DNA of 64,000 bases from Craterostigma plantagineum (GCA_027422505.1 JAPQWV010000018.1:19796001-19860000); one strand, 5' to 3'. Counted from the first letter of the stretch, positions 45,547 through 57,511 are shown. Program-made: numbers and translations. The notes: generated by a model from the sequence alone, not told the origin.

Positions 45547-47017
45547 ATGGATCTTATCGTCGACGACGAGTTTCATAATATAGCTGTTGATGAAGAAGGG
45601 TATCCGTTAACATCGAAGGACGATGATGACGAGGATGATTATGCTCTTGAAACGGTAATATTTTATCCATTTTTGCTCGCCTGTTCCTAGTCGATTTAAT
45701 TTACAACTGACTCTAGAAAAGCAGTAGGAAAAAAGATCACACACATTCACGCACAAATATATTTAAACATGTTCTGATGAGTCTTCATTAGCATGTAATA
45801 AAACGAAATGAGCATGTATATGCTGTCTTCTTTCATATAATACGCTTTCTCAACTGCATCTAAATAACTAGCTTTTGTATGTTATAAAACTTCATGTTGT
45901 GTGCTATGAATTTCAGCAGCATGAGGACCCTATCATCAATCTCCCTTCTGAAAACCTAAAGAAGATGGAAGACATAGTGAAGGACAACGTCCTCCCATTC
46001 TTACCAGCAAAATCCCTTTCCAAGTTCAAAGCCGTTTCAAAAGAATGGAACTATCGCATCTCACTTCCATTGCTAGCCCACGAACAAAGCTATCACTTCA
46101 AAGAATTATCGGGCTTCTTCGTTCAAAGCAGAAGCAATCATATTCCATCTTTCTTAACCCTAAACAAAGACTGCTATGGCATTCCTTCGCCCGACTTAGG
46201 CTTCTTATTACCAACTTACGAGGAGTCAAACGGCATTACCATCCTAAGTTCTTGCAATGGATTGCTTCTGTGCCAAGTCAGCAGCGACTTTTCCACTTCG
46301 CTCTGTGTATGCAATCCTTTCACAAAACATCGTAAGCAAATTCCCGAAATGGAGTATGGCAATGGATCTAGAACGGCGATGGTTTTAGCCTTCGACCCTT
46401 CTTTAAGCAACATTGAAGGAAATTTTCACATCGTATGCGCCGTTGATGGAATAACGGCTATTTTCTTTGAGATATACTCGTCAGAAAAGGGATCGTGGAC
46501 TGAATCTAAAGTTGCGAGCGTAGAATTGGGGGGTTCGATTTTCGCGGGCCGTGGATATTACATCGACGGGCGTTGTTATTGGGTAACGAAGGAAAGAAAA
46601 GTCTTGGCTTATGATTTGAAGTACGACGTTTACAGCGTAATAAATATAGGTGCTGAGACCCAGAGAAATGGGATCTTGGCATTAATTCGAGGAGAGTTGT
46701 CGTACGTTGTTAGCGATTCATACGGAGAATACGTACTTATTTTCGGCGGGACGACGGACTTGGTATTGAGACAGATAAAGAGATTGGAGCTCGACATTAA
46801 TGGAGAAGAAATAGTAAGAGGACCATTTCGTGTTTTGTCTTATTCCGTGGACGACGGTACGATGTTGTTTTTGAGTGGGAGTGTGGTTTATTCTTACAAT
46901 TTGAGGGATGGGAGTATTGAAATGAAGTGTGAGGTTGGAGTTGATGTTAGTGATAATGTGGAGGAAAGTAGTGTGAGGTTTCTTCCTTACATAAACAGTC
47001 TTGCTTCGGTGGCTTGA
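45547..47017 (+). CDS. F-box family protein
   Basis: Exons 45547-45654 and 45917-47017 give 402 residues. Exon 1 encodes an acidic N-terminus with a DDDDEDD run. Residues about 53-97 (DIVKDNVLPFLPAKSLSKFK, AVSKEWNYRISLP) are an F-box, the part that binds SKP1 in SCF ubiquitin ligases. After it comes an F-box-associated region of the plant type (SFLTLNKDCYG, ILSSCNGLLLCQ, VCNPFTKHRKQIP, and beta-propeller-like repeats) that would bind the substrate, which cannot be named. The intron acceptor is CAGCAG, so a form with one extra Gln is possible. If the first exon were not used, Met49 (MEDIVKDN) could start a shorter protein that still has the whole F-box. Confidence 0.87.
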
Positions 47018-47897
47018 AACGTTGGAATCCTTTTTTTTTTGTTCGTGTAATACATAAGTTATTTAATGTTACGTTGTATATATATGATGATGCATCTTTT
47101 TTTTTTGTGAGCTAATGTATAATAGATGTGAGGATGATGTATACTTTTTTGTTGTGAGCTAATGTATAACAGAAAATGGAATAAGCCAAGAAAGATACGT
47201 TGCGTTGCCGCTCTCTCTCCTCCCTTTTTCTCCTCCTCTCCACACCAAAAAGCCCTAACTACGAAACGCGTATCTCCCCCATTATTCTCACTCACAGAGG
47301 ATGGGGAGGAAACTATCTTTCTTTCTTGCTTTTATGTGCTTTTTCGCATTATGTTACGGCTTTTTTTTTTATCTTGTTTTCTCCCTTGTAGGAGCTCGTT
47401 TCTCCCTTTGTGGGAGCTCTTTCTCCTCTTGTAGGAGTTCTTTATCTCTCTGTGGGAGTGCCAGTCTCGAAGAGGACGAGTTTTAGAAGCTAATGACATA
47501 AAAAGGTGATGATTATTTCAGATTTGAGTCCATTAGCCATATTTGTGAAGTTTTGACTAGATTTGCATTAAGTTCTTGAGTTTTTCTTGTTTTTTCTTTA
47601 GAACTTGTCTCTTTCCAGTTTTTTCGTTTTAGGTCTAGTTGATTCTCTCTATGTAGAGATTTTATTCCTACTGAATAATCGATTGTATTCAGAGGACCCG
47701 TCGGGCTATTTAATCACGTATCTTTGTTTATATATTAAAATATCGTTTCGGAAAAAACTGTATGATAGAAGATGCATCGATGTTTTCTTTTCTTTACATA
47801 AGTATTTTTCCTAATCGGATTTCTTTTCTTTCTTCAAGAGGTGGCTTTATTAAGAAAAAGAGGTTAAAGAAATAAGAACATCAATATGAATACTATC
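47018..47897. other. 3' flank of F-box gene, no further gene seen
   Basis: The region holds the F-box 3' UTR and T-rich DNA. GTAGGAGCTC and GGGAGCTCTTTCTCC at about 47390-47460 form a small imperfect repeat. No coding gene is supported. Confidence 0.5.
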
Positions 47898-48838
47898 TGA
47901 TGCGCCCAAGAAAGTCCCTACCCGCGCTGGCACGTAAATCAACCGTTTGTGCAAGTCGCCGTCTCGTAGAATACCTGAAGTACAGAGAAAAACACTAAGC
48001 GACGCCCCTCCGGAACTCAAGTCAGAAAATCAGTAACATCGTTATTCTTTCAAGTATATATTTTGTAATCGTTGAGATAGCGTACCTTTTACGAGGGAAA
48101 TAACGAATATTTATAGTTATAGACGTCCTTTACTTCCGGGGTTTTCGGCCTCTTTCCGACCCATGGTTTTGTCCACTTACCACGTTCTCCATCTTCCCAC
48201 GTTCCCTTCATGCATCTCGTTCGTTGTGCGTCTTCTTGATTATTCGGAGCCTCATCCACGTTCTACCCCACTTAGTCAAGTGGTCACCTAACGGTCATGC
48301 GCGGGTAACATCCCGAGTGGGAAGAGGTCAGGATGACGCTCACTCAAGCAGTCACGACCTCGGTCTGCTCAGGCTCTCTTTGCAGCCTTCTCTTCCTGGG
48401 ATTTCGGACACTCTTGCCTTCAGCTTCGTGGGGCGGTCGGGCGTTCTTGCCAGACTGATTCCTAGGGCTGCTCAGGCACTCGTGCCAGATAGCCCCTCGG
48501 GCATTCTTCCAGATAGCTCCTCGGACACTCTTTCCAGACAACTCATCGGGCTGTCTTGCTAGACAGCTTCCCGTGGTTGATCGGGCACTCTTGCCAGACA
48601 TCTTCCCGTGGCCACTTCGACACCCTTTCCATAGCCCCCTGGGGCTGCTCGAGCATTCTTTACCTCTTCTTTGTTCGTCCTCTTCCCTCTTTCTAGTTCG
48701 TCTTCTTGCTTCTTCGGGTTATTTCCCGAGCGCACTCTTTTCCCAGGGGATATTTTTCTAGTGAAAATATCTTCCCTGCTTTTATATTCATGTCTTTTCT
48801 TTCAGCGAATATTTTACGGTAAAAACCCGAGTGCAACA
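47898..48838 (-). mobile_element. Solo LTR, Gypsy-like, with minisatellite in U3
   Basis: On the minus strand it starts TGTTGCACTCGGGTTTTTACC-like sequence at 48838 and ends GGGCGCATCA at 47898. The flanks CTATC (47893-47897) and CTATT (48839-48843) match at 4 of 5 bases. A TATA box (TATAAATA) is on the minus strand at about 48105-48115. No coding region is present. Orientation follows from the TATA box; lineage is only a guess. Confidence 0.55.
48390..48660 (-). repeat. Minisatellite, ~25-36 bp unit
   Basis: About nine units built around CGGGCACTCTTGCCAGACAG follow each other, with unit lengths of roughly 25-36 bp. The array lies upstream of the minus-strand TATA box of the LTR. Long frames across it on both strands are by-products of the repeat. 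Confidence 0.8.
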
Positions 48839-48843
48839 CTATT

Positions 48844-49223
48844 ATCACCTAGTAGGCAACAAACTTTTTAAGATAACTGCTGCAACATTTCGCAATTGAG
48901 AGCAAAATAAGGTCTGCATATTAAGCATCACTATTTGATTCAGAACCAATAAGGTCCTAATCAACGCGCGTTCCGTGGATATGTATATACAGTTATATTA
49001 TAATATTCAATTAAATAACTCCCGTGTGAGTGATTACGTAACAGTAAGTAAACCGACTCACGAGCAACTTTTATATGTGAAAATTCCATTATCTTCTCAT
49101 GTTGGGAAACAAGTGAGCTAAAACTAGGTTGAAGATCGAAGTAGAATATGGTCTGAAGTTGATTGGTTGAGCTGAAAGAATTAAGCAAGTGAAGAGCTCG
49201 ATTAATCTGCCATAAGCTGTAAC
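48844..49223. other. Spacer between two solo LTRs
   Basis: AT-rich, no gene seen. It ends in the GTAAC target duplication at 49219-49223. Confidence 0.5.
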
Positions 49224-50041
49224 TGTTGGGTTTTTGGGCCTTGGGCCCAAGTGTGGGTAATTGGCCCACTAAGAGAAGAGTTGAAACGATTTTATTAAAT
49301 CGAGAAAACGTCGTTCGCCAAAACGAGAAATCGTTGAAATATTACGAATCTACGTTTCGAGACGAATCTAACGAATATTAATTTGCTGAAAACCGATATC
49401 GGGTGAATGAGAAATTAATTATTAAAGCCAACCCAAAAAAATAAAAAAATAAAAAATAAATAAAAATGATGACGTGGCGGCTGATGACGTGTCACTAACA
49501 CGCAGACTGACGTGGACTGACGTAGCGCTGACTGGGCATGGTGATGTGTCTGATTGAAGGGGTATTGAGTATCAGTCCGAGAGTTGTGACTATTCCCAAA
49601 TTTACCCATGGCCAAAGGTTGATTCAATTTACAGATTCGGCCCAATCAAAGGAGGTCAACAGGAAAGTTGCAGCTTCTCACGAATTGACCCCTGCAGCTT
49701 TTTAGACAGTATAAATAGGTCCCCTGGCAAAATGTAAATTCATTCAATTCACTCTCAGCTTTTTAGAATAAGTTGACATCATCTCCCTTATTAGTAATAA
49801 AGCAAGAAAGGCTCGAGTCTTTAGTAGATTCGCCCGATAATTTTGTTACGGTGTGCGACGTTTCGAAATTCCTGAAGTCGTATCTTCGGGACGTGTTGCG
49901 ACAACCCGAGGCACTGAAATACGGGGCAATAACGTCTTACGGAAAGCGTACGACGTACGTGCCTCGACTTCGACGTATAGCCGAAACTCTGTCCGAGTTT
50001 TTTCGAGCGCCACCGACCAGACGCCAACACCGGAACCAACA
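49224..50041 (+). mobile_element. Solo LTR with perfect 5-bp target duplication
   Basis: The 818-bp element begins TGTTGGG and ends CCAACA, a 6-bp inverted terminal match (TGTTGG/CCAACA). GTAAC flanks it on both sides (49219-49223 and 50042-50046). A TATA box TATAAATA is at 49710-49717 and TAATAAAG is at 49794-49801. Tandem TGACGTGG/TGACGTGTC-like motifs occur upstream of the TATA box. No internal domain is present. It is likely Ty3/Gypsy from size and style, but no protein confirms this. Confidence 0.88.
49710..49717 (+). promoter_or_regulatory. TATA box of solo LTR
   Basis: TATAAATA precedes the presumed R region by about 30 bp. Confidence 0.6.
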
Positions 50042-50046
50042 GTAAC

Positions 50047-50690
50047 TATATATGTGTTCAAAATATACTTGAGTTGATCTGGACCGTTCGATGAGGTTAA
50101 GTCATGATCCAAGGGCTAAGATTAAGTCTTGTTACCACTTAAAGAAGTGATGATAATGCTTCAATTAGTGAAAGGTGAAACTAACATCTTTCGTTTCGCC
50201 GGACAAGTGATCGATTTGGTTCCAATAGTCCCATTCCAACCAGCCACTACAGTGACGTCTGCGAAGAAGTCAGAACTTTGCACGAAGGTCTCCGTTCCGA
50301 TTTTGTGGCGATGTGGAAAACTGTTGTAATCACATGTGACGCACGTGCGTATGTTCGATTTAATTGACGCTCGTTGCACCAAATAAGTTCAAAATTAACT
50401 ATATCGAGGATTAAATTTGTCCATGCAAAATATCAAGCGCCGAATTGGTCCAATTGAGGTTTTCTTCTATTGACTATAATTAAAAGACTTTCGTATAAGA
50501 AAATCTTATGAGTTCGAAAAGTAGTCATTGCAGATGTGAGCTTGCGAATTCATGAAGCAATTTTAAGGTCTTGGCTTAGAGCACCCAATAAGATCATTAC
50601 ACTTAAATTATTATGCCACATGCAAATTATAATTAGATTTGAGTTGAACTCAAGCGGGTAGGGAGGACGAGGTCCAAGTTTAATGGGCTT
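50047..50690. other. Intergenic, no gene seen
   Basis: No coding segment or repeat end is recognised. Confidence 0.5.
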
Positions 50691-51182
50691 AGAGCATCTT
50701 TAATCGAACTTCAAACACCAAAACACAACTAAAATCACTCCAACCGTACTCCAAGCAAACTCAAATGATTTGTTTTTTGTTGAATCTCTCCTAAACTCAA
50801 ATTTGCATTTACAATGAAAAATTTTCCAAAAGTGGATTTAATGTTTGAAACAACGCATATTCTTTTGTTTGTTTTTAATTTATATATAAAAAAATAATAA
50901 AATAAAATAAAATTATATAAAAAGACTTATATCTTTATAAATATTTTTCGACGTTTTTAATATGAACTAATAAAAACTTTTATCATTAATTTTTTAAAGT
51001 AGAAAAAGAATTTAAAATAGTATATGTCCTAAAGTTGTAAAATATATGAGTGATATTGAATAGTTGGTGAAAGAGATTATTAGGAGAATAGTCTTTGAGT
51101 TTGAGAATTGGTAATGATTAGAAAAACTGCATTTTGAGTTTCAGTGAGAGAATTGAGTTTTTTCTGTTCAAAATGGTCTTGT
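50691..51182. mobile_element. MITE, GAGCATCTTTAATCG-type end
   Basis: The left end AGAGCATCTTTAATCGAAC and the internal blocks CTCCAACCGTACTCCAA, TCTTTGAGTTTGAGAATTGG and ACTGCATTTTGAGTTTC match the family at 9107-10580 and 25069-25668. The right edge is approximate. Confidence 0.55.
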
Positions 51183-51487
51183 ATTATACTAAGCAAAATC
51201 GCTGGGAGTTGAGAATATTGATTTAGGATGATATTTTCAGGATTTGGTTTCGGGATATTTACATTTACCACGATTGCTCAAAACAGATATGTATTTCGAA
51301 TAAGAATTCATAAAAATTGTTATAACAATTAATATGATTGACTATTGTTTAGGACTTCTTCATCAGAAAATCTTATGAGCTCAAACCTGTCATTAATGCT
51401 ATAGATATATATACCGGAGAAGACAGAAAGAAAGAAAGAAAAACGAGAAAAAATAATTCAACTATTCACACATTTTCATATATCACC
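51183..51487. other. Promoter region of X8 gene
   Basis: The stretch includes TATATATA at about 51404-51411, roughly 80 bp before the ATG, which may act as the TATA box. Nothing else is seen. Confidence 0.45.
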
Positions 51488-52060
51488 ATGGTGAAGTCTA
51501 ATGCTTCTTGCTTTGTCGCTGGCCTTGTTTTGGCACTCGCCATTTCCGCTTGCACGGCAAACTCGCCAACATCTGTTCCAAATCAAGTAAGCTACTAACT
51601 CAGCCTCAGGGTTCTCTTACATTATTAATCAATCGCAAATAATATACTTCCATCCAAAATTCATCTATGTAATTAATAGTGATAATTCAGAGCGAACAAT
51701 GGTGCATTGCGAGGCCGAATGCATCAAACCAAGCACTGCAAGGGTTTCTCGATTTCGCATGCAGCACGGGCGGCGTCGATTGTGGGCCCATCAACCCGGG
51801 CGGGTCATGTTATGCTCCCAACACATTGTTGAATCATGCATCCTATGCCCTCAATGTTTATTACAGGGCTCATGGCACCTGTGGTGACAACATCGGCATC
51901 ACTACGATTGATAATCCTTGTGAGCCGTCGTCTCTTTGCTATAATATAATAAGTTGTCTGTAATTCTTGTCTCTTACATCGTGGCCTATGGTTCCATTGA
52001 TTAATCGACGAGTCGATTTCATAAATTGATGCAGCACGGGGCACGTGCGTCTATAATTAA
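51488..52060 (+). CDS. Small secreted X8-domain (CBM43) protein
   Basis: Exons 51488-51586, 51691-51919 and 52035-52060 give 117 residues. Residues 1-24 are a signal peptide (MVKSNASCFVAGLVLALAIS...). The rest is one X8 domain: QWCIARPNASNQALQGFLDF, then ACSTGGVDCGPINPGGSCY, NTLLNHASYALNVYY and the final GTCVYN. All six cysteines of the domain are present. X8/CBM43 modules bind beta-1,3-glucan (callose). This protein has no glucanase domain and no GPI-anchor tail, as in the pollen protein Ole e 10; the plasmodesmal callose-binding PDCB proteins are longer. It is therefore a soluble, secreted glucan-binding protein. Tissue of action is not visible from the sequence. Confidence 0.9.
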
Positions 52061-52496
52061 GGGTGGAGCGATGAAGGCAAAATTTTCATATTCTGATTAT
52101 GTGGAGCGAGCAATGGAAGAGGCCATAATTTATTAGTTTGGGGAAGTCATGGTATTATATATATATATAGCTATATATAGGTATATGTCATGAGATGAAT
52201 CTTATTTCTTAATCCCGTATTTGCTAATAAAGTGGAGGTATCTAATTTTCCTGCGGTTTCGGGTGGCGTCCGACATAAACAAGCCGTCCTCCAAATGTCA
52301 TACTAATTAAGATACTTCTACGTTTTAGACAATATAAATCAGAAACTATTGCTATATGGGAGTGGAACATGGACATCAACCGAGAAGACCACGTTCAAAT
52401 AGGATGTACAAAGTGTATTTACGCAGACTACGCTGACTGAGAACACAATGCAATCGGGACACAATGCAATCGGGATAGCGTGAAACCTCAATCCCC
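52061..52496. other. 3' flank of X8 gene
   Basis: AT-rich, with a short TA run at about 52157-52171. No gene is seen. Confidence 0.5.
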
Positions 52497-52910
52497 AATT
52501 AGTACTTAAAATTGTCCAAGATCCTTAATATGAAATCGTTGTTGTAAATAAGAATCTTAAGAGCTTCGAAGTGGGCAGAATCACTAACGGACACAACAAT
52601 ATCAACATTTGGAAAGCGACTGAATGACAATGCCAAAGAATATATGAATAAAAGAAGGATCAAATGAGGAGAGGATTCACGAAAGTCAAAGCGAATGAGT
52701 AAATTTACGAAAGCCATAGAGTCTTGAGAAGACGACACACACGGTACTCCTTCTATGTAGCAAATCCTTGAGGAATCTTCATGCAAACTTCGTCGTGGAG
52801 ATCCACGTGAAAGAGGACATTGGTAACATGAAGTTGTGATGTCTCGATGGCAAATGGACGCAACAAATCAACATCAAACATCATGAATGTCTCATAGAAG
52901 TCGACTCGTT
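52497..52910 (-). pseudogene. Copia reverse transcriptase relic
   Basis: The minus strand reads VDFYETFMMFDVD, then VDLHDEVCMKIPQGF, then CRLLKTL, matching the Copia RT order (VDYxETF, HGDLxEEVYMxxPxGF, CRLxKSLYG), followed by a decayed segment ending near ISY-GSW, where the KDLG motif is expected. Several stops are present. No LTR was found next to it. Confidence 0.65.
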
Positions 52911-53077
52911 CAAACTGAATTTGGCAAAATCAACAATGAAATTCGAGCAGGTGGGTCAATGGCACTGGGTTAACAGGGAAGCTCATTTGATGCGCTCACA
53001 GAGCAGTTGCAAACTATGGGAATATGTCAGTGATTCGTTTTGGTGCCTTACCGTGACTGAGCATGTTACTACATCCT

Positions 53078-53235
53078 CTCTTCCACCGACTCGCTCCAAT
53101 GACCACAAAATTATTTTAACCCCGGGGACTTCTGCCTTATCTGTTCGCCCGCATCGTTACGGACATACACAAAAGAGTGAAATCGAAAAGTTGGTCGCTG
53201 AAATGCTTACTGCTGGCCACTTACTGTTGTATTAA
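53078..53235 (+). pseudogene. Ty3/Gypsy reverse transcriptase fragment
   Basis: The plus strand reads LPPTRSNDHKIILTPG and then VRPHRYGHTQKSEIEKLVAE, the well-known start of plant Gypsy RT (LPPxRxxDHxI, VRPYRYPxxQKxEIExxVxEML). It ends at a stop after about 50 residues. The adjacent upstream frame (52921-53077) is not recognisable. Confidence 0.8.
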
Positions 53236-53468
53236 TTAATTGGGATCACTTTGTCCGGCTAGTATATCTTTTCTTATCTGCTTGCATGGAACAAAACATT
53301 GACACGATCCCAAGAAATTATGCCTCGGATTTGATTTCATAAATCGGGCACTATCTATAGTTTCTGTAAATATTCTCTCTTCTTTCCTCATATGTAAAGG
53401 AAAACAACCGTTGTTAAAGAGACATCTAAAGATTAAGATTTAAGCGGACACATAGTCATTCACGTAAG
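53236..53468. other. Downstream flank of auxilin-like gene
   Basis: The region should hold the 3' UTR of the minus-strand auxilin-like gene. Nothing else is recognised. Confidence 0.5.
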
Positions 53469-56400
53469 TCAGCATCGCTCTTCAGAACTGAATTTGTTCC
53501 AAGCTTCCTGAATTTGTGATTAAGGATCAATATGCATCGTTGTCGTCCTAATAAATCGATTTTTTTTTTGGAAAAAGTTGCTAACTAACTTAACATTCTT
53601 ACCTTTAAGAGATCGAAAACCTTCTCGCAAACGTACTTCTGTTGAACAGTAGCGCCACGCTGCTGCAACTTGTCAGGGTGGACACAAAGAGTAGCTTTCC
53701 TGTAAGCGCTCTTCACAGAAGCTGATGTAACAATTTTCGTCAGTGGAATTGGTTGCCAACCACTATCAGGGCCGAGAATCTGTAAATATATATATATATA
53801 TATATATAAAAACATTTCAGAAGATAACATAAAATGGCTGTGTTGTTGATGTGGAGCATGTTTGCTTACGTATTGTAATGTCGAAAGCAATGCCCGAAGA
53901 TTCCCTTCTTTTCCATTCGCCCATCGCCTAACTTCAGGGTCTAATACTTCTGCAACTCTCTGATATTTCAACATAAGACATAAGACGGACAACGTTGTAA
54001 ACAAAACAACGATGGAGAGAAGATAAGAAAACGAAAAAAACAAGGAGCATACGTTTCTCTCTTCCATTTCTCTTTGTGCTAGAAGGTCGCGTTTGTTTTT
54101 CTCAGCCAAGGCATTTGCCTGAAGACATGACACAGAGTCATGGTTCACTGTAATATTTACATTATCAGGCAAATCAAGAAATGAGTCCAAAGAAGACGAG
54201 AGATTAAAGCATATACCGCACGCTCAGTTGTTCTTCTGTACCTCTCCAGCCTAGCTTTACTCCTCTGCGGTGATTCACCTTCATCCCCTATTACTTTTAG
54301 AAAATCTTAGCAAATGATATTTTGAAGCTCAAAACAAACAGGGTTCAAAATCATATCCTTATCAAGCCTAAAAAGTTGATATTTTAGTATAAGCCACTTA
54401 CCGACATGTGCTGACGAAGAATATATGTTATGCCTTGAAAGGTCCTGCAAGACCACACAAGCACAAAATCTGACTCAGTAGACAGATCATTACAGCATCA
54501 TATTAACCTAGGCAGACGACGTCACTCACCGGTGGTAATGAGCTTTGTCCCAAAGTATATGATGCCTTCTCAGACCTCAACTTCTCCGTGGCTCGTCGCC
54601 GAGCCTCAGCAGTCGCTCGGTCCACAGCAGCGCGCTCAGCTCTTATCCTGTCCTCGCCAGAAGCCTTCTCTAATCGTTCTCTAGCATCATCCATGGCTCT
54701 GTGTCTTTGCTCGGTAGAAAATTTGTCAGCGTATAATTTCTCCCGAGCTTCAAGAACGACTGTCTTAACATTCATTCTGTCTTTTTCTCTCTCTCTTTCC
54801 CTCTCTCTTTCTTCCTCTAGCTTTCTGTAATAGTCATCCTCGTGATTGCTTTCCCTTTCTTGGTCAAAGTTTACCTTTGTGTTACTTTCGCGTGCTGCAA
54901 TTTTTATAGTACGTGTTTCATCCTTCCTTGCATCAACAGACTGCCTACTTGAGCAAACTGACTTTTTGGTGACAAACTCTTTTGTTTTCTTCTCTTGTTC
55001 ACCATCATCTTCTTCTGTAGTGACTATCTTCTTTGGAACTCTCTGAGCAGTTCCATCTTCATACACAGTCTCTGTAGGTCTGTTTAGTTTCACATTGAAG
55101 AGTGGATTATCGATCACGTGCTGAGATTCATATGCAATGGTATTTGGTTCAACTTTCGACGTCTGCCTTCCTTTACTGCAATAATTCCCGTCCATCTTAG
55201 AACTAGTTAAATCAATAAATACATCATCAGATGCTTCTCTTTCACTATCAATCTTGCCTAGGGGCTCTATTTCTTCCGCCTGACTGCTCATTCCTTCCAC
55301 TTCGTTGGCAACTACATTCACATTCAAAGTGGTTTCGAGGACTTCCTTGTCGCATTTTCCAGTGCTGAAACAACCATCTTCTCTTTCAATTGTATCTTCA
55401 TGTGCATGTACCTTTAAAGAACTTTGTGTGTTGCTCTTTCTAGCATATTTCACGTCACTAGAAGCCTCTTCATGCCTCTCCTTGCACTTTCGGCTTTCAC
55501 GAGGAAGTTGGAGCGAGATATCTTGTGGAATGACTTCAAATGATTCTTCATCACTCTCACCAAGTTCATCATCGTCTTCAATTATCACCCCTTCTAAATC
55601 AAAATTCTCCTTCAGTTTGTTGTTGTTTTCGCTTGCTTGTGTCCTTCTCACAAGTCCATCATGATCTTTGACATTATTTTCACATCCACTAGGTTGCAGA
55701 ACAAGTTCTGGAATCTTCTTACAAGTATCCCACTTAGGCCCCACCTTCATCTTTTCGCTATTCAGTAACTCTTTCTCTTGAGACCATTGAAGTTCATTAG
55801 TGGTAATTTCGATTTTATCACCTCCCACGTTGTGCGCAGGTGAGTCCTTTCCAGTTTAGGACAATTAAAATGCAGCTTCATGTTAGATGCCACAGCATCT
55901 ACTGTCCTCGGACATCTATGATCTTGTGAACTCCTATGTTGTGTCAGGCAATCGTCCTCCTCGATGGTCTCAAATGTTTCAGCAGCTGTATTATTACTTT
56001 TAAAGACCTCGTAATAATTTGTTCCATCTCTCCAATTAACAGGTAAATCTGAATGTTTCTCCATTATAGTCATGCTTGATCCTTCCCTTTCCTCGTCGCC
56101 AAGAGAAGTAACAGAGTTTTTAATCTCCTCCACTTTCATTACATCTTTCATGTCCCATGCAGTACTGCTCCAGATATTGTCTCTCCCCAAAGTTTCTTGA
56201 TCGTTATTACTCGTTTCTACATTCTTATTTGTGTTCTCAACCTCCCAACTGGGCTCAGATACACTCACCTCCCAATAATCATCAGATTCAGCACTACTAT
56301 GCTTTTTTATATCTGATATTTGAGGACCAATATTTCTCTTTACGGTCAATGCAGGCGGTGCTCTTGAAGGTGGAGGCAACTTGGAAGGCTTTGTCCGAAG

Positions 56401-57511
56401 ACTAATGTCAGACACTGTAATAAAAGGTTTATCATTTGCACGCTCATAATCATCATCACAATGTGACTTCAAACTTGCAATATTAACCAAACGGCGTGGA
56501 AAAAACTTGCTGCACTGTTCATTTTCCTTAACTCTTTCACCAGCAACTTCACTACATAGAGTGTCATCGTCGCTAGTTTCATTCTTCGAGCAATGCACAG
56601 ATGCTTCAGAGCTAACTTCATGGCTCGGAGTGTGTTTGTTATCAGATTCAACGAATAGGTCACTGCTGTGTAATGACTCAGGGCTCTTCTCAGCTCCACC
56701 CAACGGATTAACTTCATCAGAAACAGAGCCACTATCTTCAGGAGACCTACAACCAGAAAAGACAACGTTAATCACAGTAATGAATTCGATTTTCAAAAGG
56801 TTTATCCACATATGTAACCCCAGTCCCCAAATTAAGTATTCAGTGGCGGAGCGGAGAGTCATTCGTTTTAAACTTTTCCTCTGATAAATTGAAGAGTAAA
56901 GTGAGAAGGCAAGAACAGACAAAGTCCAAAAAATGGACCCACGAAAGCAGCAATCAGAAGAAAAAAAAAAAGCAAAGCAGATCGATAAAAATCTCAGCGC
57001 CAGCATCAATCAAATTCCATACCTATTCCCGCATTTACTTTCTTCGTCATGGTGGTGTTGTGAAATAACAAACAAGTGCATAATATTCCAAATTCTAAAC
57101 GAAAAAATGCAAAAAGAAAATTAAAGCTCTTGAATAAAGCGATGCGGTTTACCACGGGTGGTAGTCACCGTCGTATGCACAGTCCCCGCCGTCAAACAAC
57201 GCCTGAAACGAAGACATCGTCATGGACAACTTATGACCACCACCAATGTCCTCCCCGAAAACCTCGGAGTAGTCAAAATGCAGCCGCGAATCGCAGCCTT
57301 CGATTATCGGAACGTCGAGAATCGGAATCGAGCAGGATCGGCCTCCGAAAATCTCCGCGTAGTCCTCCATACGCGGCGCCAACGCATTGGCTGGGCGCAA
57401 CTTCGGAGCACCGCCGAAGACGTCGTCGTATATGGACTTTTGAGAGTTCAACATCGTCGAGTTCCTCGGAGATGGAGAGAGGTGGTGAAAATTGTACCTT
57501 AACGACGACAT
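53469..57511 (-). CDS. Auxilin-like J-domain protein
   Basis: Proposed minus-strand exons: 57511-57153, 56746-55903, 55846-54530, 54444-54402, 54287-54217, 54118-54053, 53959-53870, 53779-53603 and 53507-53469, giving 1001 residues. The N-terminus has paired YDDVFGG/YAEIFGG/YSEVFGE motifs typical of plant auxilin-like proteins. A long acidic middle is followed by a charged coiled coil ([14 protein letters not shown] to [15 protein letters not shown]). The end is a J domain: [18 protein letters not shown], then [20 protein letters not shown] with the HPD motif, and [12 protein letters not shown]. Auxilins recruit Hsc70 to uncoat clathrin-coated vesicles; that role is inferred. The frame changes between 55903 and 55846: a 56-nt GT-AG intron fits exactly but is very short for plants, so a frameshift is the alternative. 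Confidence 0.88.
53784..53808. repeat. (AT)n microsatellite in auxilin-like intron
   Basis: The TA run lies just upstream, in transcript sense, of the exon starting at 53779, so close to the 3' splice site. Confidence 0.85.

Noticed and set aside
48224..48601. Frames of 112 (plus) and 85 (minus) codons
   Set aside because: Both cross the minisatellite at 48390-48660, and open frames arise because unit lengths avoid stops. No domain is recognised.
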